This document shows positions 1 through 10,054 of a stretch of DNA of 64,000 nt, piece by piece (position 1 is the first letter of the stretch; each line of letters starts with the position of its first letter). The notes under the pieces were generated by a model that was not told where the DNA came from, did not search any database, and saw only the letters and a program-made list of their open reading frames with translations. A program made the position numbers and the translations under genes. Source of the stretch: Arthrobacter sp. PAMC 25486 (GTDB lineage: Bacteria > Actinomycetota > Actinomycetes > Actinomycetales > Micrococcaceae); the NCBI RefSeq assembly GCF_000785535.1, contig NZ_CP007595.1, positions 4,300,439 through 4,364,438 on the forward strand, written 5' to 3'.

Positions 1-573
1 TCCCAGCCAGTCGATGCGGGGCAGGCGCCGGATGTCGGCGAGCCAGCGGTGCAGCGGGTGGGCTTCGTCAACCTCGCCGGTGCGCAGGGTGGCGATGATG
101 GCCAGGCGCCGGTTGGTCGGGCCGGCGATCAGGTACATCAGCACATCCAGGGTGCTTTGGTCTGCCCACTGCAGGTCGTCAATGACCATCACCACCGGCC
201 GGCGCAGGCAGAGCTCATCAAGCCAGACATCAATCGCGACGGGTACATCGTGTGGCACTTCGCCGGCTTTTGGCAGCGTCGGTCGCGCATCGCCGTCGAA
301 CCGGGGAGCGGCGCGGAAGGCCGATCGCAGCGCAAGGAACGGGACCGTCATTGACGCCAACGGCAGGCAGGCCCCGGCGAAGACCCATGCCGCGAGGCCA
401 GGGGCATTGCACGCGTGCTGCACCAGGGCGGTTTTTCCGACGCCGGCATCACCGGAGACCACGAGCGTGCCGGCCGTGCCTGCCGCAGCGCCAGCCAAAA
501 AGCCGCCAAGGAGGCCCAGCTCCGTTGCCCGCCCAACAATGTCCGCGCCGTCAGCGCCCGCGTATTCGCCCAC
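1..573 (-). CDS. LuxR-family regulator with AAA ATPase domain (N-terminal part, cut by window edge)
   Basis: Only the first 191 codons are in the window; the gene continues past position 1. Reading from a GTG at 573, the protein has a P-loop (GDAGVGKT, residues 41-48) and a hydrophobic Walker B strand followed by DDLQWAD near residue 125. Both are typical of the large ATP-binding LuxR regulators (LAL/MalT-like STAND ATPases), which carry a LuxR helix-turn-helix at the C-terminus. That part is not visible here, so DNA binding is inferred from the family. A leading VGRATEL motif, usual at the start of this ATPase module, supports the start. The gene is transcribed away from the secretion-type cluster, so no link to it is implied. 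Confidence 0.8.
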   Translation of the reverse strand, partial: MGEYAGADGADIVGRATELGLLGGFLAGAAAGTAGTLVVSGDAGVGKTALVQHACNAPGLAAWVFAGACLPLASMTVPFLALRSAFRAAPRFDGDARPTLPKAGEVPHDVPVAIDVWLDELCLRRPVVMVIDDLQWADQSTLDVLMYLIAGPTNRRLAIIATLRTGEVDEAHPLHRWLADIRRLPRIDWLG

Positions 574-717
574 CCTATAAGTTTCGCACCGCTACGCCCG
601 GCGGGCGTGGAATATCAGGGTTTTTCCTAATTTCCTGAGGGGCAGTTCCGGATGCTGTGCAGCCGATCCGGGAGGAGGGTTGAGACATCAGATCCACATC
701 CAATGAAAGGCAAGAAC

Positions 718-954
718 ATGCATGTTACACATCCTGCACCGCGGTGGGCGGGACTTGCCGCCGCCGCGCTGCTCCTGGCCTTCGTGGCACCTGGGCCTGC
801 TGTTGCTCGACAGGATCCGGGAACGACCGGGGCAATCGTGCCGGTGTTGACGGGCCAGCAGTGCCCGTTGACGCGGATCGGCACTCAATTGCTCCGCTGT
901 GACGCCCTCACGGGGGCCGGGGTCCCTGCCCCGTCCTGGGTGCCCGAGAGCTGA
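718..954 (+). CDS. small secreted protein, function unknown
   Basis: A 78-aa protein with a positively charged start, an Ala/Leu-rich hydrophobic stretch (about residues 9-28) and an AVA signal-peptidase-like site near residue 30. This leaves a mature peptide of about 45 residues with two cysteines 14 residues apart, which could form a disulfide. The ATG at 718 has GAAAGG seven bases upstream; another in-frame ATG at 703 is possible but its AGGAGG is too far away. I recognise no family. It ends just before a 14-bp perfect hairpin. It lies upstream of the large secretion-type cluster in the same direction but is separated from it by a hairpin and about 320 bp. Confidence 0.5.
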   Translation: MHVTHPAPRWAGLAAAALLLAFVAPGPAVARQDPGTTGAIVPVLTGQQCPLTRIGTQLLRCDALTGAGVPAPSWVPES

Positions 955-956
955 AA

Positions 957-999
957 GGGACCGCGCACGCCGCCCGGCACGGGCCGCGTGCGCGGTCCC
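957..999. terminator. strong hairpin downstream of the small secreted gene
   Basis: A perfect 14-bp inverted repeat (957-970 with 986-999) around a 15-base GC-rich loop starts three bases after the stop codon of the small gene. There is no T-tract, so it may be an actinobacterial-type terminator or an RNA-stabilising stem. Confidence 0.6.
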
Positions 1000-1276
1000 G
1001 GCAGCACCGTGGGCTCGGTCTGGACCACGTCGAAGCCCGTTCCTGCAACGGCCTCCTCCACCACCCCTGGAACCCGCGCAATCCCTTGGGATTCCGGGGA
1101 AGTTGGTGCCGCACCAACACCCCGGCCCAAGGTGAGTCAATGTCGCATTACCGCCCGACAATTAGGCCATCATATGGAGCAACCCGTTATGATGCTTAGG
1201 GTGGCCTGCGGTTGTGGGCCGTTTCTGGGGTGGGTTTCAGGCTTTACCGTGGTTCAGACGATAAATAAGGTTTCAC
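1000..1276 (+). other. untranslated leader region of the giant surface-protein gene
   Basis: I see no convincing gene in this stretch. A TATGAT hexamer at 1188-1193 could be a -10 element for the downstream gene, but no good -35 lies 16-18 bases before it. AAGG at 1267-1270 serves as ribosome binding site for the ATG at 1277. A short - strand reading frame (885-1130) crosses the region but lacks a recognisable domain. Confidence 0.3.
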
Positions 1277-4200
1277 ATGGCATTGAACGATCTGTTCACC
1301 AAGTCCACAAGCAAAAAGCAGGTTTTGACGGCGTCGGCTGCCATCATGCTGTCGGCGGCAGTGGTGACAGGCGCCATCGTGTATCCGGGCTTTGCCACCG
1401 CGGATGTGGACCTCAATGACGGCAGCGTGTGGGTCACGAACCGCGCCGACGGCCTGGTGGGCCACCTCAACGGCCAGTCAAAAGTACTCGACGGCGGGTT
1501 CACGGCGACAACCACCAATTTCGATGTCATCCAGAACGCCAACAATGTCTTCATGAGCTCCGATTCGGGCTCCCTTCTTAACACTGTCAGCGCACCCCTC
1601 ATGGCCATGGAATCCGAGACCAACCTTGGCGGCGGCAAATACGCCTCACAGGGCACCAACATGGTCTCGTTGACGGATCCCAACCAGGGCAAGGTCTGGG
1701 CGCTGGAGAACGCCGCCGTCCAGGGATTCACCGACCAGGGCACCGTCCCCATTCTCACCGGGCTGGGCAGTGCGGTTTCCGTCACGGCCCCCAATGACAC
1801 GATCTACACCGCCGACCCAGTGAAGGGTGAGCTCATCACCACGGTGGTGACCGGCAATGGTGCCGTCAGTTCGCAGGAGCGGACCACGGTGGCTGGCATG
1901 GCCGGCCTGGAGGACCTGCAGATCACGGTTGCCGGCGGCAAGCCGGTCACCTTCTCCGCCGAGGCCGGGAAAATGTTCCTCCCGGGGGACAAAATGGTTG
2001 AGCTGGAGAAGTCCGACGGCGGACTGCTCGCCCAGGCGAGCAGCGAAGGGGACTTTGTGGCCTTGGGGACGGCGACGGCGCTGATCACCCAGCCGCTTGA
2101 TGGCTCGGCTGCGAAGGTGCTTTCGTTGCCGGAGGACGGCAGCGGCAGTGCTGCAGCACCCGTGGTGCAAAACGGTTGTGTTCATGCGGCCTGGTCTGGT
2201 GCCAACAAATATGTGCTGTCCTGCAACGGGGCAGGGGAGTTCATCGACATCCCCCAGGCCGCCGCCAATTCCAAGTTCGTGTTCCGCAAGAACCGTGACG
2301 TGGTGGTGCTGAACGATATCAACACCGGCAATGTGTGGCTGGTCAACCAGAACATGCTCCTCGTCAACAACTGGGACGACCTTAAAACGGACATGAAAAA
2401 GGCGGACGACGCCGAACACGATTCGGCAGACCCTAACGTGGTCAGCACGCTGCCCGACAGGACCAAGCCCAACCGGCCGCCGCTGGCCACCGCCGACGAG
2501 TTTGGCGTGCGGGCAGGAAAAACCACGATCCTGCCTGTGCTGTTCAACGATTCAGACCCCGACGGGGATGTGCTGAGCGTTGAACAACCCGCCGTGGATC
2601 CGTCCGTGGGTGCTGTCTCCTCAATTTATGACGGCACCGGACTACAGATCACGGTGCCGTCCGAGCAGGCCGGGTTCGCACAATTCAACTATGTCGCCAA
2701 CGACGGACGCGGCGGCACCGCCCGCGCCGATGTCAGTGTCAGGGTGGTCCCGCCCGCTGAAAACACGGCACCGCGCACCATGCGCGATCAGATCCTGGTG
2801 GTGGAACAGGGCCGCACCATGAGCCAGAACATCCTGCTCGACTGGATCGACCCCGACGGCGATGACATCTTTCTGCGTGACGCCGTCTCCGACGATAATT
2901 CCGCCGTCATCAAGACCACCCCCGACGGTCAGCTGAGCTACACGGACGACGGCGAGGAAATCGGACTAAAAACCATGACCGTCACCGTCTCCGACGGGCT
3001 GGCCATCACCGAGGAAAAAATCAAGGTCAACGTCAAACCGGCAGGTGCCGTACCGCCGGTGGCCAACGCTGATTTCTTCCGTGCCATTGTTGGTGAACCG
3101 GTGGTTCTTGCACCGCTGAAAAATGACCAGGACCCCGCCGGTGGAACGCTGCGGCTGGCCAGCGTCTCCGCCGTGCCCAACGCCCAGATGTCAAAGATCA
3201 CGGACGACGGAACCGTCACCTTCACCTCCAGCACCGCGGGTCCGGTCTACCTGGAATACCAGGTGACCAACGGGCCCATGAGCGCCACGGGCCTGATCCG
3301 TGTTGACGTGCAGGAAGCCAACAAGCAGGGGCTTCCCGTGGCCGTCAAGGACCTGGCCATGCTGCCCTCCGGCGGCTCGGTGCTGGTGGACGTGTTAGGC
3401 AATGACAGCGACCCGGCAGGCGGGGTGCTGGTGGTCCAGTCGGTGGAACTGCCTGGAGGATCACCTGTTTCGGCGACGATCATTGAACGCAATATCGTGA
3501 AGTTGACGGACCTGCGCGGCCTCAAGGACACCCTGAGCATCAAATACACCATCTCCAACGGGGCGGGCAGCGCCGTGGGCGAGATTTCCGTGGTCCGCAT
3601 TCCTGCCCCCGACAAGCTGGAGTCGCCCAGGGTGGAACCCGACACGGCCCGGGTCAGGGTGGGCGATGTTGTGAACATCCCGGTGCTGCTCAACGACAGC
3701 GACCCCAACGGCGAAGTGCTGAAGGCTCCGGAGGTCATGGAAAGCCCCGATCCGGCCCTCGGCAAGCTCTTCACCGACCAAAACGAGCTGCGCTTCATCG
3801 CCGGGCCCACACCAAAAACCGTGCAAGGCGTGTACCGGGTGACCAACAGCACCGGCCAATACAACTCCGCCCCAGTCACCATCACCATCGTGCCCAACGA
3901 CCCCGAGCACAACCAGCCGCCGGCCGCCAAAAACCTGACCGGCCGTGTCATCGCGGGTGAGCAGGTCCGCATCCTGGTGCCCCTGAACGGGATTGACCCC
4001 GAAGGCGACTCGGTGGAGCTGGTGGGCATTGACAAGGGCCCCTCGTTGGGAACTGCCGAAACCGGCAACGGCTTCATTTTTTACACCGCCGGTGGGAGCT
4101 CGGCCGGCACGGACTCTTTCACCTATAGGGTCCGGGACAGGCTTGGCGCGGAATCCATCGCGCGAGTTGATGTGGGTGTTGCGCAGCCGCTGAACATGAA

Positions 4201-7200
4201 CCACCCTCCCGTGACCGAGGACGACTACATCACCATGCGTCCTGGGCGAAAGGTTGCCCTGGACGTGCTGCTCAATGACTCAGATCCCGACGGCGGCCAG
4301 CTAGGCCTCGTGAAGTCCGGCTTCCAGGGACCGGAGGAAATGCAGCCCTCGGTGACCGACAAGGGCAAGGTGCTGCTCACCTCACCCATGGAACCGGGCA
4401 TCGCCACCATGATGTACACCGCGGCCGACAAATTTGGTGCCACAGCCACCGGCAACATCCGCATGACCGTGTCCCCGGACGCCCCGCTGAAGGCACCGGT
4501 CGCCCGTGACGACAGGGTCACGGTGCAGCAGATGCTGGGCAAAAACACGGTGGATGTTCCCGTACTGGAAAATGATGCAGACCCCGACGGTGTCACCGAG
4601 GAACTCAACGTTGCCGTGCAGGCGCTGCCGGGGGGAGCAGACACCACAGCCATCGTGACCTCCACGGGTGCCGTTCGCGTGGTGCTTGAACCCGGCGAGC
4701 AGTTGATTCCCTACACCGTGACCGACCAGGACGGGCTCACCTCAACAGCCATTATTTGGGTGCCGGGTCTGGACAAGCAGTATCCGGTGTTGAAAAACCA
4801 TGACGTCATCCGGCTCACCGCCGGGGAGTCCGCCGTCATGATGCTCGCCGACTATGTGCAGGTCAGGGAGGGTAGGACGCCGCGGTTGACCGAGGCCTCA
4901 AAGATCTCACTCGTTGGGGCACCCAGCGCCAATGTCATTGAAGGCGACGGGGAGGGCATCAACTATGCTGCCGACATCACGTACTACGGTCCCGGCTCCA
5001 TCACCTTTGAAGTCACCGACGGCACAGGCCCGGACGATCCCGAGGGCCTGAAGTCAACGCTGACAGTCATGACCCTCGTGGATCCGGCCCCCGCCAAGGA
5101 AGAGCCTGCGGCCCCTGAAGAGACGGTTCCGGCGGAGGAAAAGAAGGAAGAACCAAAGAAAGAGGAGAAGAAGAACACTCCTCCCACCTTCACCGGATCG
5201 ATGCTGGAAGTTCCGCAGCAGGAAACCGTCAAGCTGGATGTTGGGCCGATGGCGTTCGACGTCGATCCCGGCGACAAGGACAAGTTCACGTTCGCGATGG
5301 TGGGCAACCAGCCGGCAAACTTCAAGGTCACTTTTGACGGCACAATGCTCACCGCCACGCAGAGCACCGGCACCAAGGTTGGCACCAAGGCCACCGTGCA
5401 GGTGAGCGTCAGCGACGGCAGCAACGATCCCGTCATTGCCGACGTGGCCTTGACCGCCACCTCATCGTCCCTGCCGCTGCCCGTGGCCAACCAAGACATC
5501 GTCAAGGACGGGCACGCGGGCCGAGAGGAAGTCATTAAGGTGCTGCTCAACGATGTCAACCCGTTCCCGGACACCCCGCTGAAGGTTGTTGACACCACCA
5601 TCGAGACAGATCCCAAGGGCATCGTCGTCACTTTTGTCAACGACGCCGTGACGGTCAACACCGACGAGAACTACAAGGGCACCGTGGTGGTGAGCTACGT
5701 GGTCGAGGACAAGACGAAGGACAAGGACCGCCGGGCGAACGGGAAGATCCGTATCACCGTCAAGGGAAAGCCGGACTCCCCAAGCAAGCCGCAGGTCCTG
5801 GAGGAAAAGGACAAGGCGGTCCTGCTGACCTGGGATCCCCCGGCCGACAACGGCTCGCCACTGACCGGTTACACCGTGAGTTGGGCCGGCGGCTCGCAGA
5901 AGTGTGCCACCAACACCTGCACCATCACGGGCCTGGAAAACGCCGTGGAGTACAAGTTCAAGGCCACGGCAACCAACGCCGTCGGCGAATCGGATGCCTC
6001 ACCGCTCTCGGTCGTGGCAGTGCCCGACCGCAGGCCGGATGCGCCGGGCGCCCCGGCCACGGCGTTTGGGGACCAGGCAGTGACGTTGACGTGGAACACC
6101 CCTGTGGGGGAGTTCTCGCCGGTCACAAAGTTCAACGTGGAGATTTCTCCTGCACCCGCAGGCCAGAACGCCCAGCGGACGGGAATGAGCGGGAACACGC
6201 TGACCTGGTCAGGCCTGAGCAACGGCACCGAATACCAGTTCCGCGTCCAGGCCGTGAACAGCGCGCCCCAGCCGTCCGAGTGGAGCCCTTATTCAGGGTC
6301 GGAAGTCCCGGCAGGCAAGCCGGCCGCGCCGGCGGCACCTACCGTGCAGGTGCTGGAGCGCGTTGGCAGCCAGAATCAGATCGGCGTCAACTGGGACATT
6401 CCCTTTGCCAATGGCGCCCAGATTGCCTCCTACATCCTGACCCAGTCCGGTGGCGGCGTGCCTGCCAGGACTTACCAGCCGACGACGAACAGCCAGACTG
6501 TTGCTGTCAGCAACTCCACCGAGCCGTACAGCTTCAGTGTTGTGTCGACCAACAAGGCCGGCAACAGCGACCCCAGCCCTGCCTCGACACCGCAACGCGC
6601 AGTGGGCAAGGTGGCCATGATGGCCCCGCCCAGCCTGGCGCTCGTCAATGAGGGCGGCGCCGGCGGGCAGGTGCAGCTCAGCTACACGCCGCTGGACGCC
6701 GGCCAACTCAGCGGCTACGCGGCTGACGAGGTCAGCTACTGCGTCAGCCTCTCAACTGGTGCCAATCAGTGCGGTGCCCCGTCAGGGGTCGTCCTGGCTT
6801 CACCCAATGGTGGCGACGTCACCGGAAATGTCTGGGCGGTTGCCTCCGCGGCAGGCATCGATTCCAAGGGTGATGCCTCACCGCCGTCGAACACTGTCAC
6901 GCCGTTCGGGAACCCCGGCGCGGCCGGTGTGGGCGGCAGCAACGGTGCCCAGGACTCCCAAACCGTGAGTTACAGCTGGACCTTCCCCGCCGGGGCGGTC
7001 GACGTCGCCAAATTTGAGGTGCGCATCGGTGGTGGCGCATGGACAAGTAAGACTGGCAATGGCAGCGACAGCTATAACACGGGCGGCTACAGCAAGAGCG
7101 TCACCGTTGAAGCCCGCACCATGAACTCGGTGGGTACCTACGGTCCAGTGGCTTCGAAGGCGCTGGCGAGCGGTGCGAAGACGCCACCGCCGCCCAAGAC

Positions 7201-7498
7201 CTTTGTCAAGGTTCAAAACGGTATCTGGCACTCCTGCACGGAAGGCCCCGGTGAGAGCTACAACTTCGCAGAGAACCCCACCAGGTGCGACGGCGTGGTG
7301 TCCAAGGGCGGCAACAACGACCTTGGCGGAAAATGGCTGGACACTATCGATGGCGAGGTCCAGGTGACCGGCTGCGCCCCCGGCTGGGCCGCCGCCTGGT
7401 ATGTCATTGCCCCCGGCCAGCATCACGCGGGACGTTGGGTCAGCGGTGAAACCGTAGACGTTCGTCAGGAGAACGGCGGAAACATCCGCTGCGGCTGA
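1277..7498 (+). CDS. giant surface protein: propeller-like N-terminus, cadherin/Ig-like repeats, fibronectin type III repeats
   Basis: 2073 aa. A hydrophobic segment (about residues 15-37) is a signal peptide or signal anchor. Residues about 45-390 have repeated SVWVTN-like beta strands suggesting a propeller. Then come eight to ten tandem beta-sandwich repeats of about 95 residues, each marked by NDSDPDG or a variant (for example LDWIDPDG, KNDQDPAG, NDADPDG), the calcium-site-like loop of cadherin-like and Big-type bacterial modules. A Glu/Lys/Pro-rich linker sits near residue 1285, followed by further beta domains, several fibronectin type III domains (about 1500-1900) and a small Cys-containing C-terminal domain. 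No LPxTG anchor is present. It heads a co-directional run of MoxR, DUF58, transglutaminase-like, kinase, EssC-like and WXG100 genes, so it may be an adhesin, cell-wall scaffold or external part of that system. This role is inferred from context. Confidence 0.85.
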   Translation: MALNDLFTKSTSKKQVLTASAAIMLSAAVVTGAIVYPGFATADVDLNDGSVWVTNRADGLVGHLNGQSKVLDGGFTATTTNFDVIQNANNVFMSSDSGSLLNTVSAPLMAMESETNLGGGKYASQGTNMVSLTDPNQGKVWALENAAVQGFTDQGTVPILTGLGSAVSVTAPNDTIYTADPVKGELITTVVTGNGAVSSQERTTVAGMAGLEDLQITVAGGKPVTFSAEAGKMFLPGDKMVELEKSDGGLLAQASSEGDFVALGTATALITQPLDGSAAKVLSLPEDGSGSAAAPVVQNGCVHAAWSGANKYVLSCNGAGEFIDIPQAAANSKFVFRKNRDVVVLNDINTGNVWLVNQNMLLVNNWDDLKTDMKKADDAEHDSADPNVVSTLPDRTKPNRPPLATADEFGVRAGKTTILPVLFNDSDPDGDVLSVEQPAVDPSVGAVSSIYDGTGLQITVPSEQAGFAQFNYVANDGRGGTARADVSVRVVPPAENTAPRTMRDQILVVEQGRTMSQNILLDWIDPDGDDIFLRDAVSDDNSAVIKTTPDGQLSYTDDGEEIGLKTMTVTVSDGLAITEEKIKVNVKPAGAVPPVANADFFRAIVGEPVVLAPLKNDQDPAGGTLRLASVSAVPNAQMSKITDDGTVTFTSSTAGPVYLEYQVTNGPMSATGLIRVDVQEANKQGLPVAVKDLAMLPSGGSVLVDVLGNDSDPAGGVLVVQSVELPGGSPVSATIIERNIVKLTDLRGLKDTLSIKYTISNGAGSAVGEISVVRIPAPDKLESPRVEPDTARVRVGDVVNIPVLLNDSDPNGEVLKAPEVMESPDPALGKLFTDQNELRFIAGPTPKTVQGVYRVTNSTGQYNSAPVTITIVPNDPEHNQPPAAKNLTGRVIAGEQVRILVPLNGIDPEGDSVELVGIDKGPSLGTAETGNGFIFYTAGGSSAGTDSFTYRVRDRLGAESIARVDVGVAQPLNMNHPPVTEDDYITMRPGRKVALDVLLNDSDPDGGQLGLVKSGFQGPEEMQPSVTDKGKVLLTSPMEPGIATMMYTAADKFGATATGNIRMTVSPDAPLKAPVARDDRVTVQQMLGKNTVDVPVLENDADPDGVTEELNVAVQALPGGADTTAIVTSTGAVRVVLEPGEQLIPYTVTDQDGLTSTAIIWVPGLDKQYPVLKNHDVIRLTAGESAVMMLADYVQVREGRTPRLTEASKISLVGAPSANVIEGDGEGINYAADITYYGPGSITFEVTDGTGPDDPEGLKSTLTVMTLVDPAPAKEEPAAPEETVPAEEKKEEPKKEEKKNTPPTFTGSMLEVPQQETVKLDVGPMAFDVDPGDKDKFTFAMVGNQPANFKVTFDGTMLTATQSTGTKVGTKATVQVSVSDGSNDPVIADVALTATSSSLPLPVANQDIVKDGHAGREEVIKVLLNDVNPFPDTPLKVVDTTIETDPKGIVVTFVNDAVTVNTDENYKGTVVVSYVVEDKTKDKDRRANGKIRITVKGKPDSPSKPQVLEEKDKAVLLTWDPPADNGSPLTGYTVSWAGGSQKCATNTCTITGLENAVEYKFKATATNAVGESDASPLSVVAVPDRRPDAPGAPATAFGDQAVTLTWNTPVGEFSPVTKFNVEISPAPAGQNAQRTGMSGNTLTWSGLSNGTEYQFRVQAVNSAPQPSEWSPYSGSEVPAGKPAAPAAPTVQVLERVGSQNQIGVNWDIPFANGAQIASYILTQSGGGVPARTYQPTTNSQTVAVSNSTEPYSFSVVSTNKAGNSDPSPASTPQRAVGKVAMMAPPSLALVNEGGAGGQVQLSYTPLDAGQLSGYAADEVSYCVSLSTGANQCGAPSGVVLASPNGGDVTGNVWAVASAAGIDSKGDASPPSNTVTPFGNPGAAGVGGSNGAQDSQTVSYSWTFPAGAVDVAKFEVRIGGGAWTSKTGNGSDSYNTGGYSKSVTVEARTMNSVGTYGPVASKALASGAKTPPPPKTFVKVQNGIWHSCTEGPGESYNFAENPTRCDGVVSKGGNNDLGGKWLDTIDGEVQVTGCAPGWAAAWYVIAPGQHHAGRWVSGETVDVRQENGGNIRCG

Positions 7499-7510
7499 CT
7501 TGGCGCACCA

Positions 7511-7548
7511 TGGCCGGATCCCGCCAGCAGCACGGCAGGATCCGGCCA
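7511..7548 (+). terminator. hairpin between the giant gene and moxR-like gene
   Basis: An 11-bp perfect inverted repeat (7511-7521 with 7538-7548) lies 12 bases after the stop codon and has no T-tract. It may lower read-through so that the following regulatory and secretion genes are made at a different level from the surface protein. Confidence 0.45.
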
Positions 7549-7641
7549 ACACCCGCCATCCGCGGGTTTGCAGATAACGAATTACCACGACAGCAGCATG
7601 AAACAGCAACGAAAAACAGCAACAGTGAAAGAGGACGAACC

Positions 7642-8613
7642 ATGTCGATGACACCGGAGCAGGCCACCTGGTTTGCGGGCACCTTTGAGAAATTGGTGGC
7701 GAATGTTGGCCAGGCAATTCTCGGCAAGTCACATGTGGTCTCCCTGACCATCTCGGCCATGCTGGCTGAGGGCCACGTCCTCTTTGAGGATGCCCCGGGC
7801 ACCGGCAAGACCATGCTGGCCAGGGCTCTTTCAGCCACGGTCAAGGGCACCAACTCGCGCATCCAGTTCACGCCCGACCTGTTGCCGTCCGACGTCACCG
7901 GCGTCATGATTTACGACCAGAAGACCCAGGAGTTTGAGTTCCACAAGGGCCCCATCTTCGCCACGATCGTGCTGGCGGATGAGATCAACCGGGCCTCGCC
8001 GAAGACGCAGTCGGCGCTGCTGGAGGTCATGGAGGAGTCGCGGGTGACCATGGATGGCACCACCTACGAGGCGGGGCGGCCGTTCATGGTGCTGGCCACA
8101 CAGAACCCCATCGAGCAGGCGGGCACCTACCGGCTTCCGGAAGCCCAGCTGGACCGCTTCCTGGTCAAGACCTCGATCGGCTACCCGGACCACACCTCCA
8201 CGGTGCAGTTGCTCCAGGGCGCCAGCCAGCGCGACCGCACCTCCACCCTGCAGGCGATCATCACCCCGCAGGCCGTGTCCGAAATGGCCGACCTGGCCGC
8301 CACAACACACACCGATGCCGCCGTGCTGGAGTACATTTCCCGCCTGTGCGAGGAGACCCGCAACGCCCCCGAAACCCGCCTGGGCGTTTCCGTTCGCGGC
8401 ACCATTGCCATGGTACGCATCGCCAAGGTCTGGGCCGCAGCCAAGGGCCGCAACTACGTCCTTCCCGACGACATCAAGGAGCTGGCTCCCTACGTCTGGA
8501 CCCACCGCCTGGTCATCGACCCGGAAGCCGAATTTGCCGGCTCCACCGCCGAGGTCATCCTGGCCCGGGTGCTCGCCGCGGTCGCAGCACCGCAGCAACG
8601 CGCAACGGTGTAG
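7642..8613 (+). CDS. MoxR-family AAA+ ATPase
   Basis: 323 aa. It shows the Walker A motif APGTGKT (about residues 53-59), Walker B ADEINRASPKTQSALLE, the sensor region ATQNPIEQAGTY and the PEAQLDRF arginine-finger stretch that define MoxR ATPases. The ATG at 7642 follows GAAAGAGGA by seven bases; an upstream extension to 7510 lacks a binding site and known sequence. MoxR proteins act as chaperone-like ATPases, nearly always encoded with DUF58 and transglutaminase-like membrane proteins, as here (the next two genes). It probably remodels or activates a partner of this locus. Confidence 0.93.
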   Translation: MSMTPEQATWFAGTFEKLVANVGQAILGKSHVVSLTISAMLAEGHVLFEDAPGTGKTMLARALSATVKGTNSRIQFTPDLLPSDVTGVMIYDQKTQEFEFHKGPIFATIVLADEINRASPKTQSALLEVMEESRVTMDGTTYEAGRPFMVLATQNPIEQAGTYRLPEAQLDRFLVKTSIGYPDHTSTVQLLQGASQRDRTSTLQAIITPQAVSEMADLAATTHTDAAVLEYISRLCEETRNAPETRLGVSVRGTIAMVRIAKVWAAAKGRNYVLPDDIKELAPYVWTHRLVIDPEAEFAGSTAEVILARVLAAVAAPQQRATV

Positions 8614-8722
8614 GCGTTCGCCCGCAGGCATTCGCGAGCGCAGCCTGCCAGCGTCAACGGCAACCGCGCTTCGCTCAGCAGCAACGGTCATCCAAACGGA
8701 CACGTACATCAAAAGGTTAGTC

Positions 8723-10054
8723 ATGAGCATGAAATCCAACGCCGCCAAGGTCGGTGAGTTCCTGGGCAGGCCCTTCCACCGCGACGGAATCCCCACCCAG
8801 TTGCACCCCGGCTCGCTGTGGCGCGAGGCAGCCAAGGTGGCCGGCACATACGTGGCACCCGTGTGGGACAAAGTCGGAGCGTGGTCCAGGAAGTACGTTG
8901 TGCCTGTCCTCGCCACCATCAGCACCCTTGGCTTCGTGGTGCTGGGTGCGGCCATTGTCCTGTGGATCCTGGGTGTGAGCTTTGGCTGGCAGGAGGCAAA
9001 AGTTGCCGCCCTGTTGGGCCTGTTCCTGATGCTGATTGCGATCGCCTTTGTCCTGGGCAGCTCGCGGTATGCGGTGGAGTTGGACCTGGCCCGCACCCGC
9101 GTTGCCGTGGGCGAGCCGGCCGTGGGCAGCATCGCCGTCACCAACACCGCGACCCACACGGTGCTGCCGGCCGCCCTGGAACTGCCGGTGGGCGCCGCCG
9201 CGGCCCTCTTCCACCTGCCGCGCATGAAGCCGGAGCAGGTTCACGAGGACCTGTTCACGATCCCCACCTCGCGCCGCGCCGTTATCACGGTGGGGCCCGT
9301 CAGCTCCGTGCGGGCCGATCCGCTCCAGCTCCTGCGACGTACGGTGCAGTGGACCGGGCCCACCGATTTGTATGTGCATCCGCGCACCACCGCCCTGGAT
9401 GGCCCGGCCGCCGGCTTCCTGAAGGACCTGGAGGGGCTGACCACGAAGGATCTGTCCAACTCGGACATCGCCTTCCACGCACTGCGCGATTACGTCCCAG
9501 GCGATGATCGCCGCCACATCCACTGGAAGACCACTGCCCGCACCGGCAAGCTCATGGTCCGCCAATTTGAGGAGACCCGCCGCTCCCACATGGCCGTTGC
9601 CCTCTCGCTGAACCTGAATGAATACGAGCACGACGACGACCTTGAGTTGGCGATTTCGGCTGCGGCCTCACTGGGCCGCCAGGCCATCAAAGAAAACCGC
9701 GAGTTGAACATGCTCACCCAACGGGGGCCCCTCCATTGCGAGACGGGCCGGAACATGCTTGATGACATGACCCGGCTGCAGGGACACACCCGCCGCGGCA
9801 CCACAGTTGAACTGGCCCGCACCCTGTCCGACGCCGTCCCCGGCGCATCGGTGGTTTTCCTTGTGGTGGGTTCAAAGGTCACGGCAGCCCAATTGCGCAC
9901 GGCGGCAGCCTCCATTCCGCCAGGTGTCCGCGCCTTCGCCATCCGCTGCCTTGGCGGGGCACAGGCCGGCCGGGCCACCATCGGCGACCTGACCGTGCTC
10001 ACGCTCGGCGACTTAAACGACCTTGCCGCAATCATGCGAAAGGCCGTCGCATGA
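8723..10054 (+). CDS. DUF58 domain protein (MoxR partner)
   Basis: 443 aa. After a basic cytoplasmic N-terminus there are two adjacent membrane segments (about residues 58-112), then a soluble region carrying the DUF58 signature DYVPGDDRRHIHWKTTAR near residue 257. DUF58 proteins have a von Willebrand A-like fold and pair with MoxR ATPases. The ATG at 8723 follows AAAAGG at 8711. Its stop overlaps the next start (ATGA), so translation of the transglutaminase-like gene is probably coupled. Its molecular job is unknown; a membrane platform for the MoxR ATPase is the usual proposal. Confidence 0.9.
   Translation: MSMKSNAAKVGEFLGRPFHRDGIPTQLHPGSLWREAAKVAGTYVAPVWDKVGAWSRKYVVPVLATISTLGFVVLGAAIVLWILGVSFGWQEAKVAALLGLFLMLIAIAFVLGSSRYAVELDLARTRVAVGEPAVGSIAVTNTATHTVLPAALELPVGAAAALFHLPRMKPEQVHEDLFTIPTSRRAVITVGPVSSVRADPLQLLRRTVQWTGPTDLYVHPRTTALDGPAAGFLKDLEGLTTKDLSNSDIAFHALRDYVPGDDRRHIHWKTTARTGKLMVRQFEETRRSHMAVALSLNLNEYEHDDDLELAISAAASLGRQAIKENRELNMLTQRGPLHCETGRNMLDDMTRLQGHTRRGTTVELARTLSDAVPGASVVFLVVGSKVTAAQLRTAAASIPPGVRAFAIRCLGGAQAGRATIGDLTVLTLGDLNDLAAIMRKAVA

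Noticed and set aside
885..1130. 81-aa - strand frame over the leader of the giant gene
   Set aside because: It spans the 14-bp hairpin, overlaps the small secreted gene and shows no known domain, so it was not called.
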